Below are positions 17,838 to 27,462 of a DNA stretch of 64,000 nt, one piece after another. Position numbers and translations under genes: made by a program. The first letter of the stretch is position 1, and each line of letters starts with the position of its first letter. The notes beneath the pieces are model-generated. The model worked only from the letters and a program-made list of their open reading frames with translations. It was not told the DNA's origin and made no database searches. The DNA comes from Prevotellaceae bacterium (lineage in GTDB: Bacteria > Bacteroidota > Bacteroidia > Bacteroidales > Bacteroidaceae), in the NCBI GenBank assembly GCA_003150315.1, contig QAML01000007.1, positions 1 to 64,000 of the forward strand. Reading direction: 5' to 3'.

Positions 17838-17901
17838 TGCGTAAACGTTAAATGAATTGTTACCTTGGTCGGATTTTTGCGTAATCTCCGATATAACAAG
17901 G

Positions 17902-17909
17902 CAAAGATA
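17902..17909 (-). promoter_or_regulatory. Probable -7 box for the TagB/F-like-aroB-murF run
   Basis: TATCTTTG on the minus strand, 65 bp upstream of the start at 17837, fits TAnnTTTG. No clean TTTG is visible at -33. Confidence 0.5.
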
Positions 17910-18002
17910 CGAATTTACTTTGTTAGTTCGGTGTATTTTCTTTTAATCTTGGGTTTGTGCAAATCTTATTTCTCAAAAAGCCCGCCGCTTCTCCCGCAAG
18001 TG

Positions 18003-18048
18003 CAAAAAAGAAAGGCGTGCATTGCGGTTTTGCCGCCTTACACGCCTT
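18003..18048 (-). terminator. Terminator of gpmI
   Basis: On the minus strand AAGGCGTG and CACGCCTT pair, with an inner GCGG/CCGC stem and loop, followed by TCTTTTTT. It lies 36 bp after the gpmI stop codon. Confidence 0.8.
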
Positions 18049-18083
18049 ACGGTGTATGTTTATCTTGCGGGTTGTTTGCCTTT

Positions 18084-19616
18084 TCAGTCTTTTATAAGGC
18101 AGTGTCCCGTCATTTCTTTGGGTTGCTCCAATCCCATGATGTGCAGTATGCTCGGAGCAACGTCGGCAAGTATTCCGTTTTCTACCGTAGCGTTTTTATT
18201 GTCGCTGATATAAATGAACGGAACCGGGTTGAGCGAATGCTGGGTATTGGGAGTGCCGTCTTCGTTGAGCGCGTGATCGGCGTTGCCGTGGTCTGCAATT
18301 ATTATAGTGTCATATCCCATTTGTTTTGCAGCCTCAACCACGTCTTTCACGCAGGCATCCACTGCCACTACAGCCTTTTCTATTGCGTTGTAAATGCCGG
18401 TGTGTCCCACCATGTCGCCGTTAGCAAAGTTCACTACTATGAAATCGTATGTGCCTTTCTTTATTGATTCCACAAGTTTGTCCTTTACTTCGTAAGCACT
18501 CATCTCGGGTTTCAAATCGTATGTGGCAACTTTTGGTGAAGGTACCAAAGTGCGGTCCTCGCCTTTGAAAGGTTCTTCGCGACCTCCGTTGAAGAAGAAA
18601 GTTACGTGGGCATATTTCTCGGTTTCTGCGGTGTGGAGTTGTGTAAGTCCCTTTGCGCTCAGATATTCTCCGAGAGTGTTGTTCACATTCTCCTTGGGGA
18701 AAAGAATGTGTACGCCTTTGAAGTCTGCGTCATAAGGAGTCATGCAATAGTATTGCAGATTGGGAATGGTCTGCATGCCTTCTTCGGGCATGTCTTTCTG
18801 CGTAAGCACTGACGTAATCTCGCGTGCGCGGTCGTTGCGATAGTTTACGAACACCACTACATCGCCTTCTTTTATTCTTCCGTCCACATTGGCGTTAACC
18901 AACGGCTCCATGAATTCGTCGGTATCCTTATGTTCGGGCGTATCGCTGTCATAGCAGTCCTGAATAGCCTCCACGAGATTGTCAACTTCCTTGCCTTTGC
19001 CGTTCACAAGCTGATCGTATGCAATTTTTACGCGGTTCCAACGATTGTCGCGGTCCATGGCGTAGAAACGACCTATTACCGAAGCCACGCTGCCGGTTGT
19101 TTCGGCGCAGTGGTCTATTACGGTTTTTACGAAGCCCTTGCCGCTGCGCGGGTCGGTGTCTCTTCCGTCAAGGAAACAGTGAACAAACACGTTTTCCAAG
19201 CCATAGCTCTTGGCTATGTCGAGGAATGCGAGAATGTGCGACAGTTCGGAGTGAACGCCACCGGTAGATGTGAGACCCATGATGTGGAGATTCTTGCCGG
19301 TGTTCTTGGCATATTCGAAAGCCGAAACCACTTCCGGGTTCTTGAGTATGCTGCCGTCGGCAATGGCATGGTTAATTTTCACGAGATCCTGATAAACCAC
19401 GCGACCGGCACCTATGTTCAGGTGTCCTACCTCGGAGTTTCCCATTTGACCATCGGGAAGTCCAACGTTTTCGCCGCATGCCAAAAGCTGCGAATGGGGA
19501 TAGTTGGCGTTCAGATAGTCGAGTTCGGGTGTCGGAGTGTTATAAATTACGTCGCCTTTGTCGTGTTTGCCGATTCCCCAACCGTCGAGAATCATAAGGA
19601 GTGCTTTCTTTGCCAT
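18084..19616 (-). CDS. gpmI: 2,3-bisphosphoglycerate-independent phosphoglycerate mutase
   Basis: 510 residues, full length for the cofactor-independent mutase interconverting 3- and 2-phosphoglycerate in glycolysis. The alkaline-phosphatase-like fold is shown by LLMILDGWG (metal Asp11), [15 protein letters not shown] with nucleophile Ser61, [23 protein letters not shown] and the C-terminal metal site [11 protein letters not shown]. Monocistronic: it has its own canonical promoter (19660-19689) and terminator. Confidence 0.97.
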   Translation of the reverse strand: MAKKALLMILDGWGIGKHDKGDVIYNTPTPELDYLNANYPHSQLLACGENVGLPDGQMGNSEVGHLNIGAGRVVYQDLVKINHAIADGSILKNPEVVSAFEYAKNTGKNLHIMGLTSTGGVHSELSHILAFLDIAKSYGLENVFVHCFLDGRDTDPRSGKGFVKTVIDHCAETTGSVASVIGRFYAMDRDNRWNRVKIAYDQLVNGKGKEVDNLVEAIQDCYDSDTPEHKDTDEFMEPLVNANVDGRIKEGDVVVFVNYRNDRAREITSVLTQKDMPEEGMQTIPNLQYYCMTPYDADFKGVHILFPKENVNNTLGEYLSAKGLTQLHTAETEKYAHVTFFFNGGREEPFKGEDRTLVPSPKVATYDLKPEMSAYEVKDKLVESIKKGTYDFIVVNFANGDMVGHTGIYNAIEKAVVAVDACVKDVVEAAKQMGYDTIIIADHGNADHALNEDGTPNTQHSLNPVPFIYISDNKNATVENGILADVAPSILHIMGLEQPKEMTGHCLIKD

Positions 19617-19659
19617 GATTATTTAAGTCTTTAATATTTTCGTTCTTACGTTTCGTCCG

Positions 19660-19689
19660 CAAAATTACGATTATTTTTGTTCATGGCAA
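19660..19689 (-). promoter_or_regulatory. Canonical promoter of gpmI
   Basis: Minus strand: TTG (19689-19687), 19-bp spacer, TAATTTTG (19667-19660). It matches the Bacteroidetes -33/-7 consensus and predicts a 5' untranslated region of about 35-40 nt. Confidence 0.75.
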
Positions 19690-20080
19690 CCGTGTTTTCG
19701 TTCCGGTTGGCAATATCGCCTGCGCCATAAGGCTCAATTCTTTTCCATGCGGGCTGTATTAGCAACTCGCTTTAGCAAAAACGCTTGCGGCAATGGGCTT
19801 CCTGTTTCCAATGACCGGCGTAACATTCCCGTTTACGTACATTCCGAATCTTTTAATTACTGCAAAAGCATTTCCGTTGCGAAAATCTTGCCGACCTTGG
19901 AGCTTGTATGGTGCAATCTGTGTTTCCGGACATCCGAATCGGTCTATACGGCAGCCGCCGTGTAGCGGATTTTTTGCCGGAATGCCTGCCGGAATAGCTC
20001 CACGCATAATGAAAAATGGCGTAAAACTCATGGTTTTTTGCAAAGTGTTAATAATCAGGGAAATAAAGGATTTGAGCTGG
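19690..20080. other. Gene-free stretch between gpmI and repeat copy 3
   Basis: About 390 bp. The short reading frames here have no protein-like composition, no signal peptide and no recognisable family. I see no RNA gene or repeat in it. Confidence 0.5.
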
Positions 20081-20209
20081 CTTTTGTAAGTTGCTGTTTA
20101 TCAGATGTTTGAAACGCCGAAAAATACAAGGCACTTATTTTAAAATAAGTGCCTTGTATTTTAAAATATATGCCTTATGTTTTTTCGCACATGGCTTGTG
20201 TTTTTTGCC
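20081..20209 (+). repeat. Dispersed ~128-bp palindromic element, copy 3
   Basis: Left tail CTTTTGTAAGTTGCTGTTTA TCAGA, palindrome TACAAGGCACTTA / TAAGTGCCTTGTA first, then the half-site, then a right tail with CATGGCTTGTGTTTTTTGCC. 'B' core orientation. It lies in a divergent gap (gpmI to the left, TPR gene to the right), so it cannot simply be a terminator. Confidence 0.9.
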
Positions 20210-20417
20210 AAGTACGACGGGGCGTGGTTTTTATGGGCGCGAAAACCGGGTTGGGTCCTATTCGGAATGGATTTATTGCCGCTGTGGTGATGATTTTCGG
20301 GGATGTGGATGAAAAAGTTGTGTGAAAATGACCGAATATCGCCTTTTGTTGAAAAAAGAGTTAAATTTACAGTCTGAAATTCGGTGTACACAACCCGTAA
20401 AACGAAAGCAGACATAA

Positions 20418-20854
20418 ATGAAAACCATGCGAATCATGAAGACAATCCTTTTGGCAATTTTTGCGTTTTCTACTTTGACGGCTTTTGCCGATGATGTTAA
20501 GCAACCTAACAGTTATAATTATGTTCAGGGAGTAACTGCTTTGAACCAAGGTAATTATGACGAGGCTTTGGAGTATCTGAACAAGGAAATTTCGGAGTAT
20601 CCCCAAAACGGTTATGCTTATTTGGCTCTCGGAGTGCTGTATATCGGAAAAGAACAACCGGTCGAGGCTTTGGCAAATTCGAATTTTGCGAAACTTCCAA
20701 GGCTTTGATGGCTCTGAAAACAGCTTTCGAAAAAGGATTTCGCCGTTTTGACATGGCGGAGCGCACTCCGGAACTTGAAAATGTCAGAAAGTTGGCGGAG
20801 TTTAACGGGCTTGTAAACGAATATAAAGCCAAGATGCCCGCGCATAAAGGGTAA
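20418..20854 (+). pseudogene. Small exported TPR protein gene, apparently frameshifted
   Basis: The first frame (20418-20708) encodes a signal peptide (MKTILLAIFAFSTLTAFA) and a TPR-like unit (GVTALNQGNYDEALEYLNKE, YAYLALGVLYIGKEQ), then runs out as NSNFAKLPRL and stops. From TGATG at 20706-20710 a second frame encodes 48 residues (MALKTAFEKGFRRFDMAERT ... LENVRKLAEFNGL) typical of the C-terminal end of Bacteroidales TPR proteins. Read in that frame, the preceding codons give ETSKALMALKTAF, a better continuation than the actual first-frame end, so a frame change probably occurred between about 20660 and 20700. Either a recent pseudogene, a sequencing or assembly indel, or two coupled ORFs. 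The protein also looks short for the family, with perhaps one repeat lost. Confidence 0.7.
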
Positions 20855-20877
20855 AAGAACAACGGAAAATATAAAAA

Positions 20878-20917
20878 GAAGCCGGTTATGGCAGATGTTT
20901 GCTCCATAACCGGCTTT
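20878..20917. terminator. Bidirectional terminator between the TPR gene and trpA
   Basis: Inverted repeat AAGCCGGTTATGG (20878-20890) / CCATAACCGGCTT (20904-20916) with a short loop, T run on the right and A-rich sequence on the left. It serves the convergent TPR gene and trp operon. Confidence 0.85.
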
Positions 20918-20932
20918 TATATTGACAAAGCA

Positions 20933-21709
20933 TTATCTGCCTATGTCGTGAAGCAGTTGCTTTATTGCTTTGTCGGGGTCTTTTGTGTCGTTGAGCAATG
21001 TTACGAATTTGCTTCCTATTATCACTCCTGCGGCGTGGGCTGATGCGGCTTTGTATGTGGCTTCGTTTGATATTCCGAATCCTATCATTCTGGGACGTCG
21101 CAGATTCATGGAGTCTATACGTGCAAAGTATTCCTGTTTCTTGGCATCAAACTCTTTTTGGGCACCGGTGGTGGAGGCGGAAGATACCATGTAAATGAAA
21201 CCGTTTTCGCTGTCGTTGTCAATCATTCTTATTCGCTCGTCCTCGGTTTCGGGTGTAATCAGCATTATCATGTCTATGTTGTGGGCTTTAGCCGTTTCGC
21301 GATAATGCTCTTCGTATTCGCGGAACGGGAGGTCGGGTATTATAAGTCCGTCAACGCCTACCTCGTTACACTTTTGGCAAAAGGCTTCAAAACCGTACTG
21401 CATGATTGGGTTTATGTAGCCCATGATGATGAGCGGAATGGTTACGTCCTTGCGTATTCCCTCAAGCTGTTCGAAAAGTTTCCTGACACTCATTCCTCCT
21501 TTGAGAGAGCGTGTTGACGCAGCCTGGATTACGGGACCGTCGGCGAGAGGATCGCTGAACGGCATGCCTATTTCGATCATGTCAACTCCGTTGCGCTGGA
21601 GCGAACGTATGACTTCGGCGGTGCAGGAGGGCGTTGGGTCGCCGGCGCAAAAGTATATTGAAAGAATTTCTTTGGTCTTTGTTTTGAACAAGTTGTCTAT
21701 TCGGTTCAT
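20933..21709 (-). CDS. trpA: Tryptophan synthase alpha subunit
   Basis: 258 residues. It cleaves indole-3-glycerol phosphate to indole, passed to TrpB. Catalytic Glu46 (VDMIEIGMPFSDPLADGP) and Asp57 are in place; further marks are LIIMGYINPIMQYG, GLIIPDLPFREYEE and GFGISNEATY. It is the last gene of the operon, 13 bp after trpF, and ends at a bidirectional terminator. In this operon trpA and trpB stand at opposite ends. Confidence 0.96.
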   Translation of the reverse strand: MNRIDNLFKTKTKEILSIYFCAGDPTPSCTAEVIRSLQRNGVDMIEIGMPFSDPLADGPVIQAASTRSLKGGMSVRKLFEQLEGIRKDVTIPLIIMGYINPIMQYGFEAFCQKCNEVGVDGLIIPDLPFREYEEHYRETAKAHNIDMIMLITPETEDERIRMIDNDSENGFIYMVSSASTTGAQKEFDAKKQEYFARIDSMNLRRPRMIGFGISNEATYKAASAHAAGVIIGSKFVTLLNDTKDPDKAIKQLLHDIGR

Positions 21710-21722
21710 AATGTTTGTTTTT

Positions 21723-22337
21723 TTACGGGCGCATGCCCTTTATTTTCTCAATGAAGTTGTTAAGTTTTCCCACGTCTTTCAAGGCGGGAGATATTTCAAA
21801 GCCACTGTTCAGATCTATGCCTGCAAACTGCGGATGGAAGAATGCTTTTATTTCTTCGAAAGTGTCGGAACGGATGCCGCCGCTTAGGAGAAACGGCACG
21901 CAACCTTTGTAGTTTTCGAGCAGTTGCCAGTTGAATTTTTTTCCCGAACCGCCATAAAGTTCCGTTTTTGTGTCGAAAATCATGAGGTCTGCCATGTTGT
22001 AGCTTTCGGCTCGGATAATGTCATCGGCGTTTGCTATTCTTTGGGCGCGAATTACCTTAAGTCCGCGATTTTTCAGCTCGCTGCAGAAAGCCGGTGGCTC
22101 GTCGCCGTGAAGCTGTATATATTCGAGCGAAAACTTTTGCGCTTTTGCGAGAATTTGTTCGAGAGAAGCGTTGACGAAAACTCCCACACGTTTTTGCTTT
22201 TTAGGCATGTATTCGGGTAGGGAAGCAACAAAGCGCGGCGATTTATGGTGAAAAATAAAACCCATAAGGTCGGCTTTCGTCTGTTCTATGGCGCGAATGT
22301 TTTCAGAATCGCGCATTCCGCAAACTTTTACAATCAT
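21723..22337 (-). CDS. trpF: Phosphoribosylanthranilate isomerase
   Basis: 204 residues. (Beta-alpha)8 barrel performing the Amadori rearrangement of PRA to CdRP. The catalytic Cys6 is in KVCGMRDSENI; the general-acid Asp is in MIFDTKTELYGGSGKKFNW; the phosphate site is LLSGGI and GIDLNSGFE. Its start overlaps the trpC stop by 4 bp, so translation of the two is coupled. Separate from trpC, unlike the E. coli fusion. Confidence 0.95.
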   Translation of the reverse strand: MIVKVCGMRDSENIRAIEQTKADLMGFIFHHKSPRFVASLPEYMPKKQKRVGVFVNASLEQILAKAQKFSLEYIQLHGDEPPAFCSELKNRGLKVIRAQRIANADDIIRAESYNMADLMIFDTKTELYGGSGKKFNWQLLENYKGCVPFLLSGGIRSDTFEEIKAFFHPQFAGIDLNSGFEISPALKDVGKLNNFIEKIKGMRP

Positions 22338-23134
22338 AGAGAGGACGTTATCAGTTTTTCGATGTCCGCATTCAGCTTGCCGAGATTTTCGGGGGGATTG
22401 TCTCCGCTCATGAACTGTTCGCCAATCAGAAATCCCCTGTACCCGAGCATTTGCAGGCGAATTATGTCGGATGCGGACCTGATTCCGCTTTCTGAAATGC
22501 GCGTTATGCTCTGCGGAAGTTGGGGCGCGAGAAATTCGGAAGTCGATATGTCGATGTGAAAAGTGCCAAGGTGGCGGTTGTTTACGCCTACAACATCAAT
22601 GTCGTCGCACAAGTATGAAATTTCATCCTCATTGTGAACCTCGAGAAGAGTTTCGAGTCCCAACTCGTGGGCTATGCGAGCCAACTTTCGGCATTCCGTT
22701 TCGCTTATAGCCGCGGCAATCAGTAACACAGCGTCTGCGCCGAATGCTTTAGCCTGGTGGAGCTGATATTCGTCAATTGTAAAATCCTTGCGAAGTATCG
22801 GCATTTTAACAAGTTGCCTTACGTTTGCAACATCTTCGAGAGTTCCGCCGAAATATTTCTCATCCGTGAGCACTGACATGGCTGCCGCACCGTTTTTTTC
22901 GTATCCCGGAGCCACGTCTTCAGGCTTTGCATCGCGGTGAATCCAACCTTTCGACGGCGAACGCCGTTTGAATTCCGCGATAATGCCGTTTGACGTGTTT
23001 TCTATGGAGAGACGGAAGTCTGCATGTTTGTGCTCCGTGGCATTATTATATAAGTTGTCTATGCTTATATCCTTTTTAAGTTTTTCTACTTCTATTCGCT
23101 TGTCGGCTATAATGTCTCTCAGAATATCTTTCAT
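22334..23134 (-). CDS. trpC: Indole-3-glycerol phosphate synthase
   Basis: 266 residues, catalysing ring closure of CdRP to indole-3-glycerol phosphate. Blocks: IIAEFKRRSPSKG (catalytic Lys), AAAMSVLTDEKYFGGTLEDV, ILRKDFTIDEYQ, GVNNRHLGTFHID and ISESGIRSASDI. It follows trpD by 6 bp and overlaps trpF. Confidence 0.96.
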   Translation of the reverse strand: MKDILRDIIADKRIEVEKLKKDISIDNLYNNATEHKHADFRLSIENTSNGIIAEFKRRSPSKGWIHRDAKPEDVAPGYEKNGAAAMSVLTDEKYFGGTLEDVANVRQLVKMPILRKDFTIDEYQLHQAKAFGADAVLLIAAAISETECRKLARIAHELGLETLLEVHNEDEISYLCDDIDVVGVNNRHLGTFHIDISTSEFLAPQLPQSITRISESGIRSASDIIRLQMLGYRGFLIGEQFMSGDNPPENLGKLNADIEKLITSSL

Positions 23135-23140
23135 GCTTTT

Positions 23141-24133
23141 TCAACTGTTTATTTCCACGAACTTTTTGAAGGCATCAAGAGCTTTACCGCTTTCGAGCGA
23201 TTCCTTAGCCATGCCGAGGCATTCGTCTATGCTCTTGCCGTTAATGGTTTGTATGGCGAAAGCCGAATTTGCTATTACAGCGTTTTTCTGGAAAATTGTA
23301 GAGCGGTTCTCGAGCACGGAATCAAATATTTCTTTTGCATCGTCCACGCTGTTTCCGCCCGAAAGGCTTCCAGCCTCGGATTTCTCAAATCCCAAATCTC
23401 CGATCTTGTATATGGTTTCGTAATTGTTTGTCATAACCTTGAAATCAGAGGTCAGCGAGATTTCGTCATAGCCGTCCATACTTGTTACAATGGCAAAGCT
23501 CATTCCGATACGGGTCAGTGTATTATAGTAAAGGCGCATCTGCGACAAGTTTGCCACTCCGAGCAGTTGGTGCTTGGGTCTTGTGGGATTGATAAGCGGA
23601 CCGAGAAGGTTGAAAACCGTTGGAATTTGCAGAGCTTTCCTTACAGGAGCCACGTTTTTCATTGCCGGGTGAAACAATTGCGCATGAAGATACGCCACTC
23701 CCGATTCTTCGATTGATTTTGTGAGTTGTGCGCGGTCGGAAGAGAATTTTACTCCGTGTTCTTTTATGACATTACTTGCACCACTTACCGAAGTCGCACC
23801 GAAATTTCCGTGTTTGGCAACATGAAAACCGGCTCCGGCGACTACAAAACAGGAACAAGTGGAAATATTAAAGGTGTTTTTTCCGTCGCCTCCCGTTCCC
23901 ACGATATCAACAGGGTCGTAGGCAGAAAGATCTACCGTTACGCATGTTTGTAAAAGACCTTCGCGAAAACCGAGAATCTCTTCAACCGTCGCGCCTCTTT
24001 GATTAAGCATTGCCAAAAGGGCTCCGAGCTGAATCGGGTCCACTTTCCCGTCTTTTATCTCAAGAAGTATTTGGCAGGCTTCGGCTTGCGATAGAGTGCC
24101 TCCGTTTTGTATTTTCAATAATATATCTTTCAT
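23141..24133 (-). CDS. trpD: Anthranilate phosphoribosyltransferase
   Basis: 330 residues. It transfers phosphoribose from PRPP to anthranilate. The PRPP/Mg site is GTGGDGKNTFNIST; also KHGNFGATSVSGASNV and FNLLGPLINPTRP. It is a free-standing enzyme, not fused to TrpG. 24 bp separate it from trpG. Confidence 0.96.
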   Translation of the reverse strand: MKDILLKIQNGGTLSQAEACQILLEIKDGKVDPIQLGALLAMLNQRGATVEEILGFREGLLQTCVTVDLSAYDPVDIVGTGGDGKNTFNISTCSCFVVAGAGFHVAKHGNFGATSVSGASNVIKEHGVKFSSDRAQLTKSIEESGVAYLHAQLFHPAMKNVAPVRKALQIPTVFNLLGPLINPTRPKHQLLGVANLSQMRLYYNTLTRIGMSFAIVTSMDGYDEISLTSDFKVMTNNYETIYKIGDLGFEKSEAGSLSGGNSVDDAKEIFDSVLENRSTIFQKNAVIANSAFAIQTINGKSIDECLGMAKESLESGKALDAFKKFVEINS

Positions 24134-24157
24134 TGTATAATAGCTTTGGAGTGTGGA

Positions 24158-24721
24158 TTAATGTTTTAAGAAATTTCCGATTATTGTCAGTCCGTCGGGA
24201 GTCAATACCGATTCCGGGTGAAACTGTATGCCGTGCACGTCGAAAGATTTGTGGCGTAAAGCCATGATGTAACCTTCCTTGCTGCGGGCTGTTACTTCGA
24301 GTTCGGCGGGAAAATGCTCGTCGCTCACAACCCAAGAGTGATATCTTCCCACTTTTATCTCCTTGGGAAGATTATCAAAGATATAGTCGTTCGCAATTAT
24401 GTCTGCCGGTGTCTGAACTCCGTGATAAACTTCCGAAAGATTGACAAGTTTACCGCCGAATACTTCGCCAATCGCCTGCTCTCCGAGACAAACGCCGAGT
24501 ATAGGCTTATGGTCGGCATAATGTCTAACGACTTCTGTGAGAAGTCCTGCTTCGGACGGAATGCCCGGTCCTGGTGAGAGAACAAGTTTGTCAAACTTTT
24601 CAAGGTCTCCTATATTGAATTTGTCATTTCTCAAAACCGTTACCTCTGCTCCCAAAGATTTTATGGCGTGGCTGAGATTGTATGTAAAAGAATCGTAGTT
24701 GTCTATAATGCAAATATTCAT
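24158..24721 (-). CDS. trpG: Anthranilate synthase glutamine amidotransferase component
   Basis: 187 residues, a class I glutamine amidotransferase supplying ammonia to TrpE. Blocks: IIDNYDSFTYNL, LVLSPGPGIPSEAG, the nucleophile Cys in GVCLGEQAIGEVFGG, and GIQFHPESVLTPDG with the His and Glu of the triad. The residue after GVCLG is Glu where many TrpG/PabA proteins have His; the codon is GAG. It could also serve PabB-type synthesis, but its position 13 bp downstream of trpE makes the Trp role clear. Confidence 0.95.
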   Translation of the reverse strand: MNICIIDNYDSFTYNLSHAIKSLGAEVTVLRNDKFNIGDLEKFDKLVLSPGPGIPSEAGLLTEVVRHYADHKPILGVCLGEQAIGEVFGGKLVNLSEVYHGVQTPADIIANDYIFDNLPKEIKVGRYHSWVVSDEHFPAELEVTARSKEGYIMALRHKSFDVHGIQFHPESVLTPDGLTIIGNFLKH

Positions 24722-24734
24722 GATGAGAAATCTT

Positions 24735-26147
24735 TTAGAATTTGTCGCTGTCTTCTGTGGCGGCGATTATGGCAGCTTTGAGTGCGCCGAGTTTATTATT
24801 GACTTCTTGCAGTTCTTGTTCCACATTGCTTTTGGCAACTATGCCTCCGCCCGCCTGAAACCAGAGTGTATTGTTGCGGCTTACGAATGTGCGAATTGTT
24901 ATAGCCTGATTCATGTTGCCGTTAAAGCCTATGAATCCTATGCAGCCGCCATACGCGCCACGGTTATGAGGTTCGTATTCGCTTATAATCTGCATTGCGC
25001 GAACTTTGGGGGCTCCGCTCAATGTTCCGGCGGGAAAAGTGTCCATGAAAGCCTTTATGGTGTTTGCGTTGTCGCTCAATGTGCCCGATACACGGCTCAC
25101 GAGATGTATGACGTGGCTGTAGTATTGCGGCTCGCGAAAGAAGTTTACCTTTACGTTGCTGCAGTTGCGGCTCAGGTCGTTTCTTGCCAGGTCCACAAGC
25201 ATCACATGTTCTGCGTTTTCCTTCGGGTTGTCGAGCAGAGCCTTTGTAAGCGCATCGTCAGTGGCTTTGTCGCCGCTTCTCCGCGTTGTGCCGGCTATGG
25301 GGTCTATATATGCTGCCTTTCCTTCCACTCTGTAATGGGTCTCGGGCGAAGATCCGAAGATTCTGAATGCTCCGAAATCAAAGTAGAACAGATACGGCGA
25401 GGGATTAATGCGTCGCAGTGCGCGATAAAGATTGAAATCGTCGCCTTCGTAATGCTGTTCGAAGCGGCGGGAAATGACAACTTGGAAAACGTCTCCGCGC
25501 AGACAGTGCTTTATTCCTTTGCGAATGTTGGCGCGATGCTCGTCATCGGTCAAAGAACTTGTGGTTTGTCCCACGGAACGGAAAGGATATATCCGCATCT
25601 GGTTGCTGTTTATCGCTTCCGCAATTTTGGAGGTTTCGTCTTTGCCGTCGCCTTTCAGAGTTACTATTTCCATTTCGTGGCGAAAGCCTTTGAACACTAT
25701 TATATACCTATATAATATATATAACAGGTCGGGGGCATCGTTCATTGAGGCTGTGCTATCCTTTATTTTAATGTTTTCGGTATATCTCACCACATTAAAC
25801 GATGTGAATCCGTAAAGTCCGCAATAGTTAGCGTCTTCACCGCTTATTTCAAAGTGGTTCATGAAATTTGAAATGGCGTTTTCAATGCGGTTGTCCGTTT
25901 CGTTAAGTTTTGTGGTTTCTTCCGTGCCGTCGGGATAAGTTGCTGTGGCGTAGCCGTGGTTTACCGAAACTTTTGCAATAGGATCAAGACCAATGAAGGA
26001 GCGTCCGTTTTCGCCGCCGTGATAGTCGGAACTTTCCATAAGTGCGCTTTGTGGAAATATGTCGCGCACTTTCATATATGTCGTTACCGGTGTATGAATG
26101 TCTCCGGGCAATGCTTTCACCGATGTTGTATAGTCGAATGTCTTCAT
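24735..26147 (-). CDS. trpE: Anthranilate synthase component I
   Basis: 470 residues. It converts chorismate and ammonia to anthranilate. The N-terminal region carries ALMESSD, corresponding to the LLES element of the tryptophan feedback site; catalytic blocks are DPIAGTTRRSGD, LVDLARNDLSR, TFPAGTLSGAPKVRAMQII, GAYGGCIGFIGFNG and AGGGIVAKSNVEQE. It is 20 bp downstream of trpB. Both feedback inhibition (from the motif) and leader control (from the upstream sequence) are expected. Confidence 0.96.
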   Translation of the reverse strand: MKTFDYTTSVKALPGDIHTPVTTYMKVRDIFPQSALMESSDYHGGENGRSFIGLDPIAKVSVNHGYATATYPDGTEETTKLNETDNRIENAISNFMNHFEISGEDANYCGLYGFTSFNVVRYTENIKIKDSTASMNDAPDLLYILYRYIIVFKGFRHEMEIVTLKGDGKDETSKIAEAINSNQMRIYPFRSVGQTTSSLTDDEHRANIRKGIKHCLRGDVFQVVISRRFEQHYEGDDFNLYRALRRINPSPYLFYFDFGAFRIFGSSPETHYRVEGKAAYIDPIAGTTRRSGDKATDDALTKALLDNPKENAEHVMLVDLARNDLSRNCSNVKVNFFREPQYYSHVIHLVSRVSGTLSDNANTIKAFMDTFPAGTLSGAPKVRAMQIISEYEPHNRGAYGGCIGFIGFNGNMNQAITIRTFVSRNNTLWFQAGGGIVAKSNVEQELQEVNNKLGALKAAIIAATEDSDKF

Positions 26148-26167
26148 AAGGCGTGCAACGTTTATTT

Positions 26168-27349
26168 TTACTTGAAATATTTCATATATGTGTCCATATC
26201 CTTATCGCCGCGTCCCGAAACCGTAAGTACCACAAGGTCATCTTTATTGAAATCTATCTTTTCGAGTGCGGCAAGTGCGTGCGACGATTCGAGTGCAGGG
26301 ATAATTCCTTCGATTCGTGTGAGCAGTTGTGCGGCTTTCAGGGCTTCGTCGTCGTTTATTGCTATTACTTTTGCCCTTCTCACCTTTGCAAGATTGGCGT
26401 GCATGGGTCCAACGCCGGGATAGTCAAGTCCTGCCGACACGCTATAGGGTTCGGTTACCTGTCCGTCCTCGTTCTGAATCACGAGAGAGTATGAGCCGTG
26501 AAGCACACCGGGTCTGCCGAGTGCTATGGTTGCTGCCGAGTAATGGGTGTCAATTCCTTTTCCTCCGGCTTCGGCAAGAATTATTTTCACGTCCTCGTCG
26601 TCAAGATAGTTGTAGATTGTGCCGGCTGCGTTACTGCCTCCGCCCACGCAGGCAATAAGATAGTCGGGATTGCTCTTGCCTGTGTGCTGCGCGAGCTGGT
26701 ATTTGATTTCCGCGCTAATCACCGATTGCAATCGCGCAACCATGTCGGGATAGGGATGAGGTCCTACAGTTGAGCCTATGACGTAATGTGTGTCTTCGGG
26801 GTGGCAACACCAGTCGCGTATAGCCTCGTTGGTGGCATCTTTGAGTGTTTTGTTTCCGCTCGTAACGGGCACTACCGTTGCGCCGAGCATTTTCATTTTC
26901 TCCACATTCAGATGTTGGCGTTTCACATCGGTTTCGCCCATGTATACAGTGCACGGAATGTTTCGCAGGGCGCACACCGTAGCCGTTGCCACACCGTGTT
27001 GTCCCGCTCCTGTCTCTGCCACTATGCGCGTTTTGCCCATTCTTTCGGCAAGCAATACCTGACCGAGCGCATTGTTTATCTTGTGTGCGCCGGTGTGATT
27101 GAGGTCTTCGCGCTTGAGATATATTGTGCAGCCGTATTTCTCGCTAAGTCGCTTTGCAAAATAGAGAGGTGAGGGGCGACCTGCGTAATCGCGCAGCAGA
27201 TTCATGTATTCTTTCTGAAAATCCTCGCTTTCAATGATGTCAAGATAGTTGCGGCGCAGTTCTTCAACGCATCCGTGAAGAATTTCCGGAACATACGCTC
27301 CGCCGTATATGCCGTAATATCCGCGTTCATCTACTGAATATTTTCCCAT
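26168..27349 (-). CDS. trpB: Tryptophan synthase beta subunit, first gene of the trp operon
   Basis: 393 residues from ATG 27349 ([20 protein letters not shown]). A longer frame to 27502 would need a TTG start and would overlap the Trp leader peptide, so I reject it. TrpB condenses indole with serine using PLP; the Lys is in [13 protein letters not shown], the PLP phosphate site in [13 protein letters not shown], and the partner-facing part in [13 protein letters not shown]. Placing trpB first, ahead of trpE, is a Bacteroidetes arrangement. A 200-nt leader precedes it. Confidence 0.95.
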   Translation of the reverse strand: MGKYSVDERGYYGIYGGAYVPEILHGCVEELRRNYLDIIESEDFQKEYMNLLRDYAGRPSPLYFAKRLSEKYGCTIYLKREDLNHTGAHKINNALGQVLLAERMGKTRIVAETGAGQHGVATATVCALRNIPCTVYMGETDVKRQHLNVEKMKMLGATVVPVTSGNKTLKDATNEAIRDWCCHPEDTHYVIGSTVGPHPYPDMVARLQSVISAEIKYQLAQHTGKSNPDYLIACVGGGSNAAGTIYNYLDDEDVKIILAEAGGKGIDTHYSAATIALGRPGVLHGSYSLVIQNEDGQVTEPYSVSAGLDYPGVGPMHANLAKVRRAKVIAINDDEALKAAQLLTRIEGIIPALESSHALAALEKIDFNKDDLVVLTVSGRGDKDMDTYMKYFK

Positions 27350-27388
27350 GTCTTTATGTTTTTGTTTATTATTGTTCTTATACGATTT

Positions 27389-27416
27389 GAGGCCCGCTGC
27401 AAGTGCAACGAGCCTC
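27389..27416 (-). promoter_or_regulatory. Strong hairpin in the trp leader
   Basis: On the minus strand GAGGCTCGTTGC and GCAGCGGGCCTC form a 12-bp stem (two G-U) with the loop ACTT, ending 40 nt before the trpB ATG. There is no U tract after it, so it is not a standard intrinsic terminator. Its 5' arm and loop (TTGCACTTGC, 27408-27399) can instead pair with GCAAGTGTAG (27472-27463), which covers the leader-peptide stop codon. Confidence 0.7.
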
Positions 27417-27462
27417 ATTATGATTGTATCTTTATTATGTTCCTTTTTATATATACGAGCTT

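Noticed and set aside
19747..20043. Short ORFs between gpmI and repeat copy 3
   Set aside because: They overlap in several frames with no homology, no start context and no protein-like composition.
27389..27416. Intrinsic terminator before trpB
   Set aside because: The stem is strong but is followed by AAATCGTATAAG, not a U tract, on the trp strand. It is kept as a regulatory hairpin with undefined output.
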